The notes below the pieces were generated by a model, which searched no databases, had not been told where the DNA came from, and worked only from the letters and a program-made list of their open reading frames with translations. A stretch of DNA of 43,621 nucleotides from a virus: the IMG/VR virus record IMGVR_UViG_3300005827_000187, positions 1 through 43,621 of that record; one strand, 5' to 3'. This document shows, piece by piece, positions 14,014-21,602 of the stretch (the stretch's first letter is position 1; every line of letters starts with the position of its first letter). A program made the position numbers and the translations under genes.

Positions 14014-15072
14014 ATGACCACAAATACTGGCACTCTCGATATTACCGATCTCCAGGCCGCCCGGCTTATCTCCGCCGCTGACTATGGCCTGGATACCATC
14101 CAGCAAGTTTTACAAGCCGACCTCGCCGGGCATAATGAGCGCGTCAACATGATGCTCTCGGAAATGTGCGAATTGACCGCTGACCGCCAACGCATCTACG
14201 GCACGTCCGTATCTGGCGCGATGGTCGAGGTTGACGAGTACGGCAAAGCCCCCACGCAGAAAAACGTGGCCGGTTCCGCTGTTGGCTTCCCGCTCCGCAA
14301 GTTCCAGTTCAATCTGGGTTGGACTGCGGAATGGTTCAAACGCCACACGCCCGCCGACATGGCCGCCGCTGTTATCGCGGCTGAGACCGCGCACCAGATG
14401 GAGATTGTCCGCCAAATCAAAAAGGCTGCTTTCTCCAATGTCAACTACACCTTCCCTGACTTCCTGGTTGACAACGTTCCGCTGTACGTGAAACGCTTCG
14501 TCAATGCCGATAGCGCGAGCATCCCGAACGGCCCGAACGGCGAAACGTATGACGGCGCAACCCATGACCATTACAACGCCAACGCCACCTTGACGGCGGC
14601 GGCCATGCTCGCCAACATTAACGATGTGATTGAGCATGGTTTTGGCGGAGCGGTCAAAGTCGCCATCAGCACCACCAATGAGGCGGCTGTCCGTGCTTTG
14701 TCAGGCTTCAATGCCTATGTTGACCCCCGCATTATTTACCGCGTGACTGATACCCCAGGCGAAACTCTGGACATTTCCCGCCTGGATAATCGCGCCATTG
14801 GCATTTTCGGCGGCGCGGAAGTCTGGGTAAAATCCTGGGCTATCGCCGGGTATCAGTTCGCCTGGGACGCGGCTAGCCCGCAGAAGCCCTTCGTGTTCCG
14901 ACAGGACGGCGCGGGCGGATTGCAAGGCTTGCGCATTGCGGCCACGCTGGACGATTACCCCCTGTACTCTCAATTCATGGAAAGCGAGTTTGGCGTGGGT
15001 GTTTGGACGCGCACGAACGGCGCAATTCTTGATCACGGCAACGGTGCTTATACCGTGCCGACTATCGCCTAA
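14014..15072 (+). CDS. Major capsid protein
   Basis: 352 residues following scaffold and decoration genes. Contains E-loop-like and P-domain-like stretches: MMLSEMCELTADRQRIYGTS, GSAVGFPLRKFQFNLGWTAE, VKVAISTTNEAAVRALSGF, and a C-terminal ILDHGNGAYTVPTIA. Builds the icosahedral shell. Preceded by AAGGATAAAA, and followed at once by a strong hairpin. Confidence 0.85.
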   Translation: MTTNTGTLDITDLQAARLISAADYGLDTIQQVLQADLAGHNERVNMMLSEMCELTADRQRIYGTSVSGAMVEVDEYGKAPTQKNVAGSAVGFPLRKFQFNLGWTAEWFKRHTPADMAAAVIAAETAHQMEIVRQIKKAAFSNVNYTFPDFLVDNVPLYVKRFVNADSASIPNGPNGETYDGATHDHYNANATLTAAAMLANINDVIEHGFGGAVKVAISTTNEAAVRALSGFNAYVDPRIIYRVTDTPGETLDISRLDNRAIGIFGGAEVWVKSWAIAGYQFAWDAASPQKPFVFRQDGAGGLQGLRIAATLDDYPLYSQFMESEFGVGVWTRTNGAILDHGNGAYTVPTIA

Positions 15073-15082
15073 GTTTCAAGAT

Positions 15083-15110
15083 AATCCCCCCGGTTTTCGC
15101 CGGGGGGATT
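15083..15110 (+). terminator. Hairpin after major capsid gene
   Basis: AATCCCCCCGG (15083-15093) pairs perfectly over 11 bp with CCGGGGGGATT (15100-15110). No T tract follows. Its 3' arm holds the only G-rich ribosome-site candidate (GGGGGGATTGGA) for the next gene, so it may partly terminate, stabilise the capsid mRNA, or restrain translation of the next gene. Confidence 0.6.
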
Positions 15111-15120
15111 GGAATATCTC

Positions 15121-15591
15121 ATGACAGTAGCGGCGAACTCATACGGCACGGCAGCGGGCGTAGCGGCATACACCCGCGTTTACACGGACGCGGGCGAATA
15201 TAAAACGACCACCAATCCAACGCTGGCGAATGTCGAGGCCTGGGTCAACCAAGTGTCGGCTATCGCCAATTCTGCGCTTTCCGCTGCTGGATTTATCGTT
15301 CCCGTTTCGCAGTCCGATTGTGTTTTGATGCTCGTCGGACTGGTCGAGCAATCATGCGCCGACCTGTGCCACGCCGCCCGCTCATCTGGCAGGTTCTTTT
15401 CCGAGCGTGCGCTAAACTCAAACTTATCTGCGATGGGGCAACTACGAAAAGAGATTTTCGATTGGGTGCAAGCCAACGCCAAAGGCATGGAAGATTTAGG
15501 CGCGGGGCGCGATACGACGGGCGGAGTATCGAACTGGCAGGCAGGCGTTATCGCGCTGGACTTCGCCGACCACAATGAAACGGTGTATTAA
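15121..15591 (+). CDS. Head-tail connector (adaptor) protein, 156 aa
   Basis: Position directly after the capsid gene and a helical fold (TLANVEAWVNQVSAIANSAL; DCVLMLVGLVEQSCADLCHA) fit the HK97 gp6 / SPP1 gp15 type adaptor that docks on the portal. Start chosen at ATG 15121; an in-frame TTG at 15109 lies in the hairpin. Stop overlaps next start (TAATG). Confidence 0.7.
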   Translation: MTVAANSYGTAAGVAAYTRVYTDAGEYKTTTNPTLANVEAWVNQVSAIANSALSAAGFIVPVSQSDCVLMLVGLVEQSCADLCHAARSSGRFFSERALNSNLSAMGQLRKEIFDWVQANAKGMEDLGAGRDTTGGVSNWQAGVIALDFADHNETVY

Positions 15592-16034
15592 TGGCCTATC
15601 TCGATTGCCAGACCGCGCTAAAAAGCAAACTGATAACCGTCACCGGCTTATCATCCACCACTGTCACCCTGGCCGATTACAGCGTGTTGGATGCTGGCGT
15701 TTCTCATTGCGCCGTTATCCTGCCCGCTTCTTTTTCGGCAACGGAAAAGCGGGCGGGAACATATCAGCGCATTTGGGACATCCTGATAGACCTGTACCAC
15801 GTTTACACAACCGAAGTGGATTCATTCTCAGGCTTTGAAGCCCTACGCGCCGCCGTTATTCTCGCCATTGACAACGACCCAAATCTTGGTGGTGTGGCCG
15901 GGGTAGATGACACCATCCTGCAATCGGACGGCGATATTTCTACCGTGATGCATGTCGGAAGTCCGAACAGCGGCCCGGTTTTCTTGACGCAGCGTTTACG
16001 CGCTTCTGTTTACCAGGACTTGCTCGCCCAATGA
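15591..16034 (+). CDS. Tail terminator / tail completion-like protein, 147 aa
   Basis: AAYLDCQT-like start, RIWDILIDLYHVYTTEVDSF, and a final beta strand (GPVFLTQRLRASVYQDLLA) fit the tail-terminator fold, which caps the tail tube and joins it to the head. Assignment rests mainly on fold impression and gene order. Confidence 0.6.
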   Translation: MAYLDCQTALKSKLITVTGLSSTTVTLADYSVLDAGVSHCAVILPASFSATEKRAGTYQRIWDILIDLYHVYTTEVDSFSGFEALRAAVILAIDNDPNLGGVAGVDDTILQSDGDISTVMHVGSPNSGPVFLTQRLRASVYQDLLAQ

Positions 16035-16459
16035 AACTATCGGTCACGACCAACGCGGAATTAGTCAGGCAGGGATTGGAAAATCTCTCGCTAGAGATTC
16101 CGAAGATTGGGCGTAATCAAATTTGGAAGGCGATGCAATCTGTCCTGAAAAAGCGCAAAGTCTACCCGCCGAAACGCAGAAATCAAAAGTATGTCAGGAC
16201 GGGCAGGTTAGGCAAGGGCTGGTCGATTGGAAAAGCGGACGGCGCAAAAGACGGTTACAGAATATCCAACGAAGTCCCTTATACGAAATATGTTGCGGGT
16301 GATGCTTACGGCGGTTCGCAGGCGTGGATGCACATCAGCACCGACCAGGGGAAGCGTTGGGACTTGACCCGCGATTTAGTCGAAGATGAAATGCTGACAC
16401 TGCCACAGGCAATCCAAGATGAAATCGATATTGTCGCCCGAAGAGAGAGGTTAGTCTAA
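16031..16459 (+). CDS. Head-tail joining protein, HK97 gp10-like
   Basis: 142 residues: LVRQGLENLSLEIPKIGRNQ, then YVRTGRLGKGW and ISNEVPYTKYVAGDAYGG. The sequence TGRLGKGW followed by NxVPYxxYVxG is the signature of gp10-type head-tail joining / minor tail proteins. Coupled by ATGA to the gene before and by shared base to the next. Confidence 0.75.
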   Translation: MKLSVTTNAELVRQGLENLSLEIPKIGRNQIWKAMQSVLKKRKVYPPKRRNQKYVRTGRLGKGWSIGKADGAKDGYRISNEVPYTKYVAGDAYGGSQAWMHISTDQGKRWDLTRDLVEDEMLTLPQAIQDEIDIVARRERLV

Positions 16460-17229
16460 TGGCACGAACACATCCAAAGTTTACCCGTCTGTACATTGAC
16501 GGCTACGACTTGAGTACATACACCGCGCAGATTGGAGAAAGCGGCGCAGAGTTTGATGCGGCGGAATGTATCGCCCTATCAGATGAGTGCAAAAACTACC
16601 TGCTCGGCCAGCCGCAAATCAGTTTCGGCCCGGTCAATGGTTTTCTTGCGCCCGCCGTTGCTACTGGATTACATGAATTAATGTCGCCCATTACCACCGG
16701 GGCGCATAACGTCATGATGGCAATCGGCGTCGGCGCGATCCCCGCGGCGGGCAATCCCGTCTTTGCCTGGCCCATGTCGCAGGCGTCGTATAAAGGCGCG
16801 CCGGGCGACGGGGTTGTGGCAGCCAATATCGAATTTGGCGGCGCGGATTACAGCCTATTACCCGCGGGGTACAACAACCCCTGGGGCGTATTGCTCCACG
16901 CAAACAGCGCAGAGACCGCCGTCAATACCGCGATTGGCATTGACGACAACGGCGCAGCCTCTGCCCTGGGCGGGGTATTCTCGTATCAAATCCTTTCCAG
17001 CAACGGAACGGTAACGGTCAAAGCGCAAGACGCGGCGGTGAATAATGACGGCGGATTTGCTGACTTGTCCGGCGCTACTTCTGGCAGCGTCAACGCTTCC
17101 GTTACGCCAAAATCCGGCTGCGTTGCAATCGGCGTAGCCGCCACCGTCCGGCGTTATCTGCGCTGGCAGATTGTTTTCGGCACGGCTACCACCGTTACTT
17201 TCCTCTGTTCATTCTCTCGCAAAATCTAG
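16459..17229 (+). CDS. Tail tube paralogue 1, 256 aa
   Basis: N-terminus RTHPKFTRLYIDGYDLSTYT, then GAEFDAAECIALSDECKNYL, aligns by eye with the N-terminus of the following gene (RTHSKFVIVKIG, GAAFDEVDVSAWSDGAKNFV). Both look like tube-forming beta-sandwich proteins; this one is about 100 residues longer at the C-terminus. One is likely the main tube protein, the other a minor or decorating version. Confidence 0.65.
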   Translation: MARTHPKFTRLYIDGYDLSTYTAQIGESGAEFDAAECIALSDECKNYLLGQPQISFGPVNGFLAPAVATGLHELMSPITTGAHNVMMAIGVGAIPAAGNPVFAWPMSQASYKGAPGDGVVAANIEFGGADYSLLPAGYNNPWGVLLHANSAETAVNTAIGIDDNGAASALGGVFSYQILSSNGTVTVKAQDAAVNNDGGFADLSGATSGSVNASVTPKSGCVAIGVAATVRRYLRWQIVFGTATTVTFLCSFSRKI

Positions 17230-17241
17230 GAGTAAAAAATT

Positions 17242-17700
17242 ATGCCCGCTCAAACTGGCAGGACTCACAGTAAGTTCGTCATTGTCAAAATCGGCAACTC
17301 GTCCGACGTCGTGACTGACATCACCCCTTATATCAACAACGTGGCCGAGGTCGGCGCGGCCTTCGATGAAGTGGATGTATCCGCCTGGTCTGACGGCGCA
17401 AAGAACTTTGTTATCGGCTGGCCTGAATTTCCGCTTGAATGCGGCGGCCCGTTCGATACCACCGTTCACACGCTGCTGGCGGCGATGAATGGCTCGTATA
17501 CCCCGCGCATGTACGATGTGCAAATCGGCGTCCGGCAGGCGTATGTCGCAGGCGAGCCACAAATCGGTATCACCAAATCCGCCACGTCCGGTATCCTTTG
17601 CTCATCTTACAAAGTCAACCCGTCCGATATGACATGGAAGGCGACTTTCAAGGTGTTCGGCTCCACCGCTCCCGCCTGGGGAACTGCTGCGGAATCGTAA
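17242..17700 (+). CDS. Major tail tube protein (paralogue 2), 152 aa
   Basis: Compact beta protein (DITPYINNVAEVGAAFDEVD; TWKATFKVFGSTAPAWG) directly before the tail chaperones, the usual place of the tube protein. Good ribosome site AGGAG before the start. Homologous N-terminus with the gene before. Confidence 0.72.
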   Translation: MPAQTGRTHSKFVIVKIGNSSDVVTDITPYINNVAEVGAAFDEVDVSAWSDGAKNFVIGWPEFPLECGGPFDTTVHTLLAAMNGSYTPRMYDVQIGVRQAYVAGEPQIGITKSATSGILCSSYKVNPSDMTWKATFKVFGSTAPAWGTAAES

Positions 17701-17703
17701 CCT

Positions 17704-18072
17704 ATGCCCAGAATTATTGAATGTCCGATTGCCAGATATAGGGGGAGCATCACGCTCCCCGATTATCTCAATTACGAGCAGTTCGTGATGTGGGAAGTTT
17801 CGCAGCGCGAGGCGGGCGAGATGTTCACCTACGCAAGTGGCAAGGCCACCGGTTTTGTTAAAGGCCGCGTGCTATCCGATTTACGCGCCGTGAAAATCCC
17901 GGCCATTTTGCGCATTGTCGAAAAGTGGGAACTAGAAAACTTCCCCGCCAATCCCACTCTGGAAAACTTCCCGGCCACGCCCGCGGTATCAGCCGCCCGG
18001 CTTTACGAATGGCTGCTTGAAGAAATCAGCAAGATATTTGCTGAGGATGATACCGAAATCCCAAACGCCTAA
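17704..18072 (+). CDS. Tail assembly chaperone G-like, 122 aa
   Basis: Lies between tube and tape measure, the lambda gpG position. Sequence ITLPDYLNYEQFVMWEVSQR, then helical AARLYEWLLEEISKIFAE, fits tail chaperones that coat the tape measure during tail assembly. Near its 3' end is a perfect slippery heptamer that leads into the GT extension. Confidence 0.8.
   Translation: MPRIIECPIARYRGSITLPDYLNYEQFVMWEVSQREAGEMFTYASGKATGFVKGRVLSDLRAVKIPAILRIVEKWELENFPANPTLENFPATPAVSAARLYEWLLEEISKIFAEDDTEIPNA
18060..18066 (+). promoter_or_regulatory. Programmed -1 frameshift site CCCAAAC
   Basis: C CCA AAC in the G frame is a perfect X XXY YYZ slippery sequence. Slippage moves into the frame open from 18051 to 18338. 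A hairpin GGCCG (18074-18078)/CGGCC (18104-18108) follows about seven bases downstream and could promote it. The G stop TAA is at 18070-18072. Confidence 0.85.
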
Positions 18073-18338
18073 AGGCCGCCGCTTTCCTTTTCGCCGAAGG
18101 TGACGGCCCCAAACCGGGAGAGTTGATTGTACTGGATGCAATCGAGCAGTTTGGCGTAGAGGCGGTAACGGGCAAAAAAGTATTGCGCCCGTCATTTATT
18201 CATCGGGCGCGATATGCCACATGGATTATGAACGGATATAAAGTCCGCAAAAAATCTACCAGTTGGGTTGTGTTCGCGGGAGATAATCCCGCGCTGGCGG
18301 ATGCGCTTTTAGAGGCTGAAAGGTTGGCACATGGGTAG
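18066..18338 (+). CDS. Tail assembly chaperone T extension (made only by -1 frameshift)
   Basis: After the slip, translation continues RLKAAAFLFAEGDGPKPGEL and runs 90 residues, giving a GT fusion of about 211 residues. The T part has helices (IVLDAIEQFGVEAVTGKK; RARYATWIMNGYKVRKK) and would recruit the tail tube protein to the tape measure. It has no ribosome site of its own: the in-frame TTG at 18123 is not needed. Overlaps the tape measure start by eight bases. Confidence 0.8.
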   Translation, partial: RLKAAAFLFAEGDGPKPGELIVLDAIEQFGVEAVTGKKVLRPSFIHRARYATWIMNGYKVRKKSTSWVVFAGDNPALADALLEAERLAHG

Positions 18339-20271
18339 CGAAATAGATATTACTATCAAGGCAACGGACGAAGCCAGCGCCGAAATGAAGAAAGCCGCGC
18401 AAGAGACAGAAAAACTTGACGCGGCTCTCTTGAAACTTGCGCAATCCGAAGCCCGCCAGCAGGAAGCCGCCAAAGCCGCCGAAGCATTTAGCAAGTTATC
18501 GGACGAAGAAAAGAAAGCGATGCTGGCGGCGGATGCGCTGCAAAAGGAACAAGAGCAACTAGCGCAATCCACGAAGGCAGCGGGGGACGCGGCGGGCAAG
18601 GGCGGATTATCCATTACCAATCTATCGCAAGCCTCGCAACTCGCCGGTAATATCATGCGCGATTTGGGGCAAGCGCAGCAAATGTACAACCAGGTGGTAG
18701 ATGCGACGATTGGCAAGACCGCAGCCTACGCCGCCGAAGTATCCAGCCTGTCACGCATCACCGGGCAAAGCACCGAGGAGACCAGCCGGGTTATTCAAGT
18801 ATTTGACGACATGGGGGTATCAACGCAACAACTCGAAGCGGCAACAAAGAAATTATCAGCCGATGGGCTATCGCTGAATATCAGCACCCTGGCGCAATTA
18901 TCCGATGAATACAACAAACTCGCTCCCGGCTCCGAGCGCGCCGCCTTCCTGACTGATAAGTTCGGGAAGTCTGGCCTTGACATGGCGCGGGCGATGGAGC
19001 AAGGCGGCTCGGCTCTGCGGGCAATGGCGGCGGAGCAATCCGGGGCGCTTATCCTGACCGAAAAGCAGGCGCAAGCCTATCAAGACTGGACGATGAGCGT
19101 GGATAGCGCCGAAGATGCAACCGCGTCATTCGCCGCCGCGATGGGTAATGCGCTTGCGCCCGCCGTCACGGAGTTTAATAACGCCTGGGCAGAGGGAATG
19201 AGCGGCTGGGCAGCCTTCATTACCGGCGTAGACAACATGGCGCAAGCGGCAAAGCGCAATTCCGACATTATGACCGCCGCTGATAAAATCATGGAGCAAT
19301 ACGGCTCGCATGTCGAGATGGTCGGGCGCGTGGGGCATAACGTTTCCAACGCTACCGAGGAGCAACGACAGGCCGCGATTGCCCTGGCAACGGAGCAGTG
19401 GAATTTAGCCCATGCAACAGACGGCGTATCGAAGGCCAATGACGCCGCCGCCATGAGCGCAGAGCAAAGCAAGGCCAAAGAAGAAGAAGCGGCAAAAGCC
19501 TATCAAGAGGCCATGAATATCATGACCGCCGCGAACCAAGAATTTTTATCCCTTTTGGGGCAGGTATCATCCGCCGAGCAAGCCAACGCCGAACAGATGG
19601 CCGCGCTTGACGAACAGCGGGCAGCGGCGCAAGAGAAAATAAACACCCTGACGGCGCAAGGCTACCAGAATGTCGAAGGATCGCCACTCTCAAAAGCGGT
19701 TGAAGACTTGGCCGCCATTGACGAAAAGATAACCAGCACCGCCGCAAATTACGAAGCGGGTATCAACCAAATGATAGCCGCTGACTTACTGAAACGTCTA
19801 TCGGTTGACGGACTGACAGATGGCGAGACGGCATATTTCGAGCAAGTCCAATTGCAGATGGGCCTGATTACTCAGGCGCAAATTGACCAGGCGCAAAAAA
19901 TACGGGACGCCGCCGCCGAACTTGCCGCCGCCGCGCCTGGGGCAGTAGCCGGGGGCGCTCCCGCTCCCGTTACTCCGCCCGTGCCTGTTGACGTGGCTCC
20001 GCTGGAGAATTATAAGAAAGCCAGCGACGAAGTTATCCTACAGCAAACCGCCGTACAGACTGCTTTTTCCGCCAATCAAAAGGCGTATGCTGATGCTGGC
20101 CTGGCTGAGAAAGACTTCCTAACTGGCGGGATGAATAATTGGGAACTATACACGGCGCAAGTGACGGGTAATCTGCAAACGCTGATAGACAAGATTGCTG
20201 AGTACGTCAACGGCCTGCTGCAAATCCCGCCCACAATCAATACTGTCGTAAGCGTCGAGGGCTTGACATGA
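18331..20271 (+). CDS. Tail tape measure protein, 646 aa
   Basis: Longest helical tail protein, directly after the chaperones. Long Ala/Gln/Glu-rich coiled coils (IKATDEASAEMKKAAQETEK; later SAEQSKAKEEEAAKAYQEAM) and a central hydrophobic stretch (ASFAAAMGNALAPAV). Sets tail length and helps DNA passage. By the usual rule of about 1.5 angstrom per residue the tail would be near 100 nm. Confidence 0.88.
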   Translation: MGSEIDITIKATDEASAEMKKAAQETEKLDAALLKLAQSEARQQEAAKAAEAFSKLSDEEKKAMLAADALQKEQEQLAQSTKAAGDAAGKGGLSITNLSQASQLAGNIMRDLGQAQQMYNQVVDATIGKTAAYAAEVSSLSRITGQSTEETSRVIQVFDDMGVSTQQLEAATKKLSADGLSLNISTLAQLSDEYNKLAPGSERAAFLTDKFGKSGLDMARAMEQGGSALRAMAAEQSGALILTEKQAQAYQDWTMSVDSAEDATASFAAAMGNALAPAVTEFNNAWAEGMSGWAAFITGVDNMAQAAKRNSDIMTAADKIMEQYGSHVEMVGRVGHNVSNATEEQRQAAIALATEQWNLAHATDGVSKANDAAAMSAEQSKAKEEEAAKAYQEAMNIMTAANQEFLSLLGQVSSAEQANAEQMAALDEQRAAAQEKINTLTAQGYQNVEGSPLSKAVEDLAAIDEKITSTAANYEAGINQMIAADLLKRLSVDGLTDGETAYFEQVQLQMGLITQAQIDQAQKIRDAAAELAAAAPGAVAGGAPAPVTPPVPVDVAPLENYKKASDEVILQQTAVQTAFSANQKAYADAGLAEKDFLTGGMNNWELYTAQVTGNLQTLIDKIAEYVNGLLQIPPTINTVVSVEGLT

Positions 20272-21602
20272 CATACCAACTCTATAACGCCGATTGTCTG
20301 GATGCCATAAAGACCCTGCCCGCCGATAGTATTGACGCGCTTGTAACCGACCCGCCCGCCGGTATCTCTTTCATGGGCAAAGCCTGGGACACCGACAAGG
20401 GCGGGCGTAAGCAGTGGATTTCCTGGCTGACTTCGGTCATGGAAGAAGCCTACCGCGCGATGAAGCCCGGCGCTCATGGGCTGGTTTGGGCGTTACCGCG
20501 TACAAGCCACTGGACGGCTACTGCGTTGGAAGATGCTGGCTTTGAGATTAGAGACGTAATCAATCACATTTTCGGAAGCGGATTTCCCAAGTCGCTGGAT
20601 ATTGGCAAGGCAATAGACAAGGCGGCGGGGGTGGAAAGGGAAGTGGTGGGGCGTCAGGTTGCACAAGGAAACGCACGCGGAAAAGGCGCGGCTGGACATT
20701 ACGCAAACGGAATAGCGTCTTTGACTGGCGATGGATACGAAGTAGTAAAAGATGGATGGGACTTGACCGCCCCTGCCACTCCCGCCGCTATTCAGTGGGA
20801 CGGCTGGGGAACCGCGCTCAAGCCCGCCGCTGAGCACTGGATACTTATCCGCAAGCCGCTATCCGAAAAAACCGTCGCGGCCAATGTGCTGAAATGGGGA
20901 ACGGGCGGGATAAATGTGGATGGGTGTAGGGTGGAGCATAGCGAACCAATACGCGAGATGAAGGCGCAGGCACGCGGAGACTTGGTGTATGGTCAGGCCG
21001 GAAGGCACGAAGCGACTACGGAACTAAAGCCCGCTGGCCGCTTCCCTGCCAACGTTATCCATGACGGCTCGCAGGAAGTGCTGGCGGGGTTTCCGCAAAG
21101 CAAAAGCACAGGCGGAACTAAGGGTGGTGCTAATGGTTCTGTTTACGGAAACGGAAAAGGAATACCGCACCCTGAGTATTTCAACTTTGCTGACTCCGGC
21201 TCCGCCGCCCGCTTTTTTTATTGCGCAAAAGCCAGCAAAGCAGACAGGGACGAAGGGTGCGAAGGGCTGGATGAAATCAACGCGGGGATTGGAGATGAGC
21301 GTCCGAGCGGCCAATCTATGCAGAGATTAGACGGGCGTGATGCGCGTATCGTTCGTAACCACCACCCAACCGTGAAATCCACCGCCCTTATGCGCTACCT
21401 GTGCAAACTCATCACCCCGCCCGGCGGAGTTATCCTGGATTGCTTTATGGGCAGCGGGTCAACTGGCAAGGCCGCCGCGCTGGAGGGCTTTGACTTCATC
21501 GGCATTGAACAGAGCGCGGAATATTGCGAGATTGCAAAGCGCAGAATTGACGCGGTAACGTTGCCGATATTTGCGAGTGTATCGCAGGAAGTGAACGCAT
21601 GA
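20268..21602 (+). CDS. DNA methyltransferase, beta-class N6-adenine/N4-cytosine type
   Basis: 444 residues. Catalytic motif IV is TDPPAGISFMGKAWD (about 27-41) near the N-terminus and the SAM-binding motif I DCFMGSGSTGKAA is near 390, the order of beta-class enzymes. Odd: the catalytic box is DPPA rather than DPPY. From memory many phage relatives share DPPAG, so it may be an accepted variant. Sits inside the tail operon between tape measure and tail tip, with ATGA overlap on both sides; it probably protects phage DNA from host restriction. Confidence 0.85.
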   Translation: MTYQLYNADCLDAIKTLPADSIDALVTDPPAGISFMGKAWDTDKGGRKQWISWLTSVMEEAYRAMKPGAHGLVWALPRTSHWTATALEDAGFEIRDVINHIFGSGFPKSLDIGKAIDKAAGVEREVVGRQVAQGNARGKGAAGHYANGIASLTGDGYEVVKDGWDLTAPATPAAIQWDGWGTALKPAAEHWILIRKPLSEKTVAANVLKWGTGGINVDGCRVEHSEPIREMKAQARGDLVYGQAGRHEATTELKPAGRFPANVIHDGSQEVLAGFPQSKSTGGTKGGANGSVYGNGKGIPHPEYFNFADSGSAARFFYCAKASKADRDEGCEGLDEINAGIGDERPSGQSMQRLDGRDARIVRNHHPTVKSTALMRYLCKLITPPGGVILDCFMGSGSTGKAAALEGFDFIGIEQSAEYCEIAKRRIDAVTLPIFASVSQEVNA

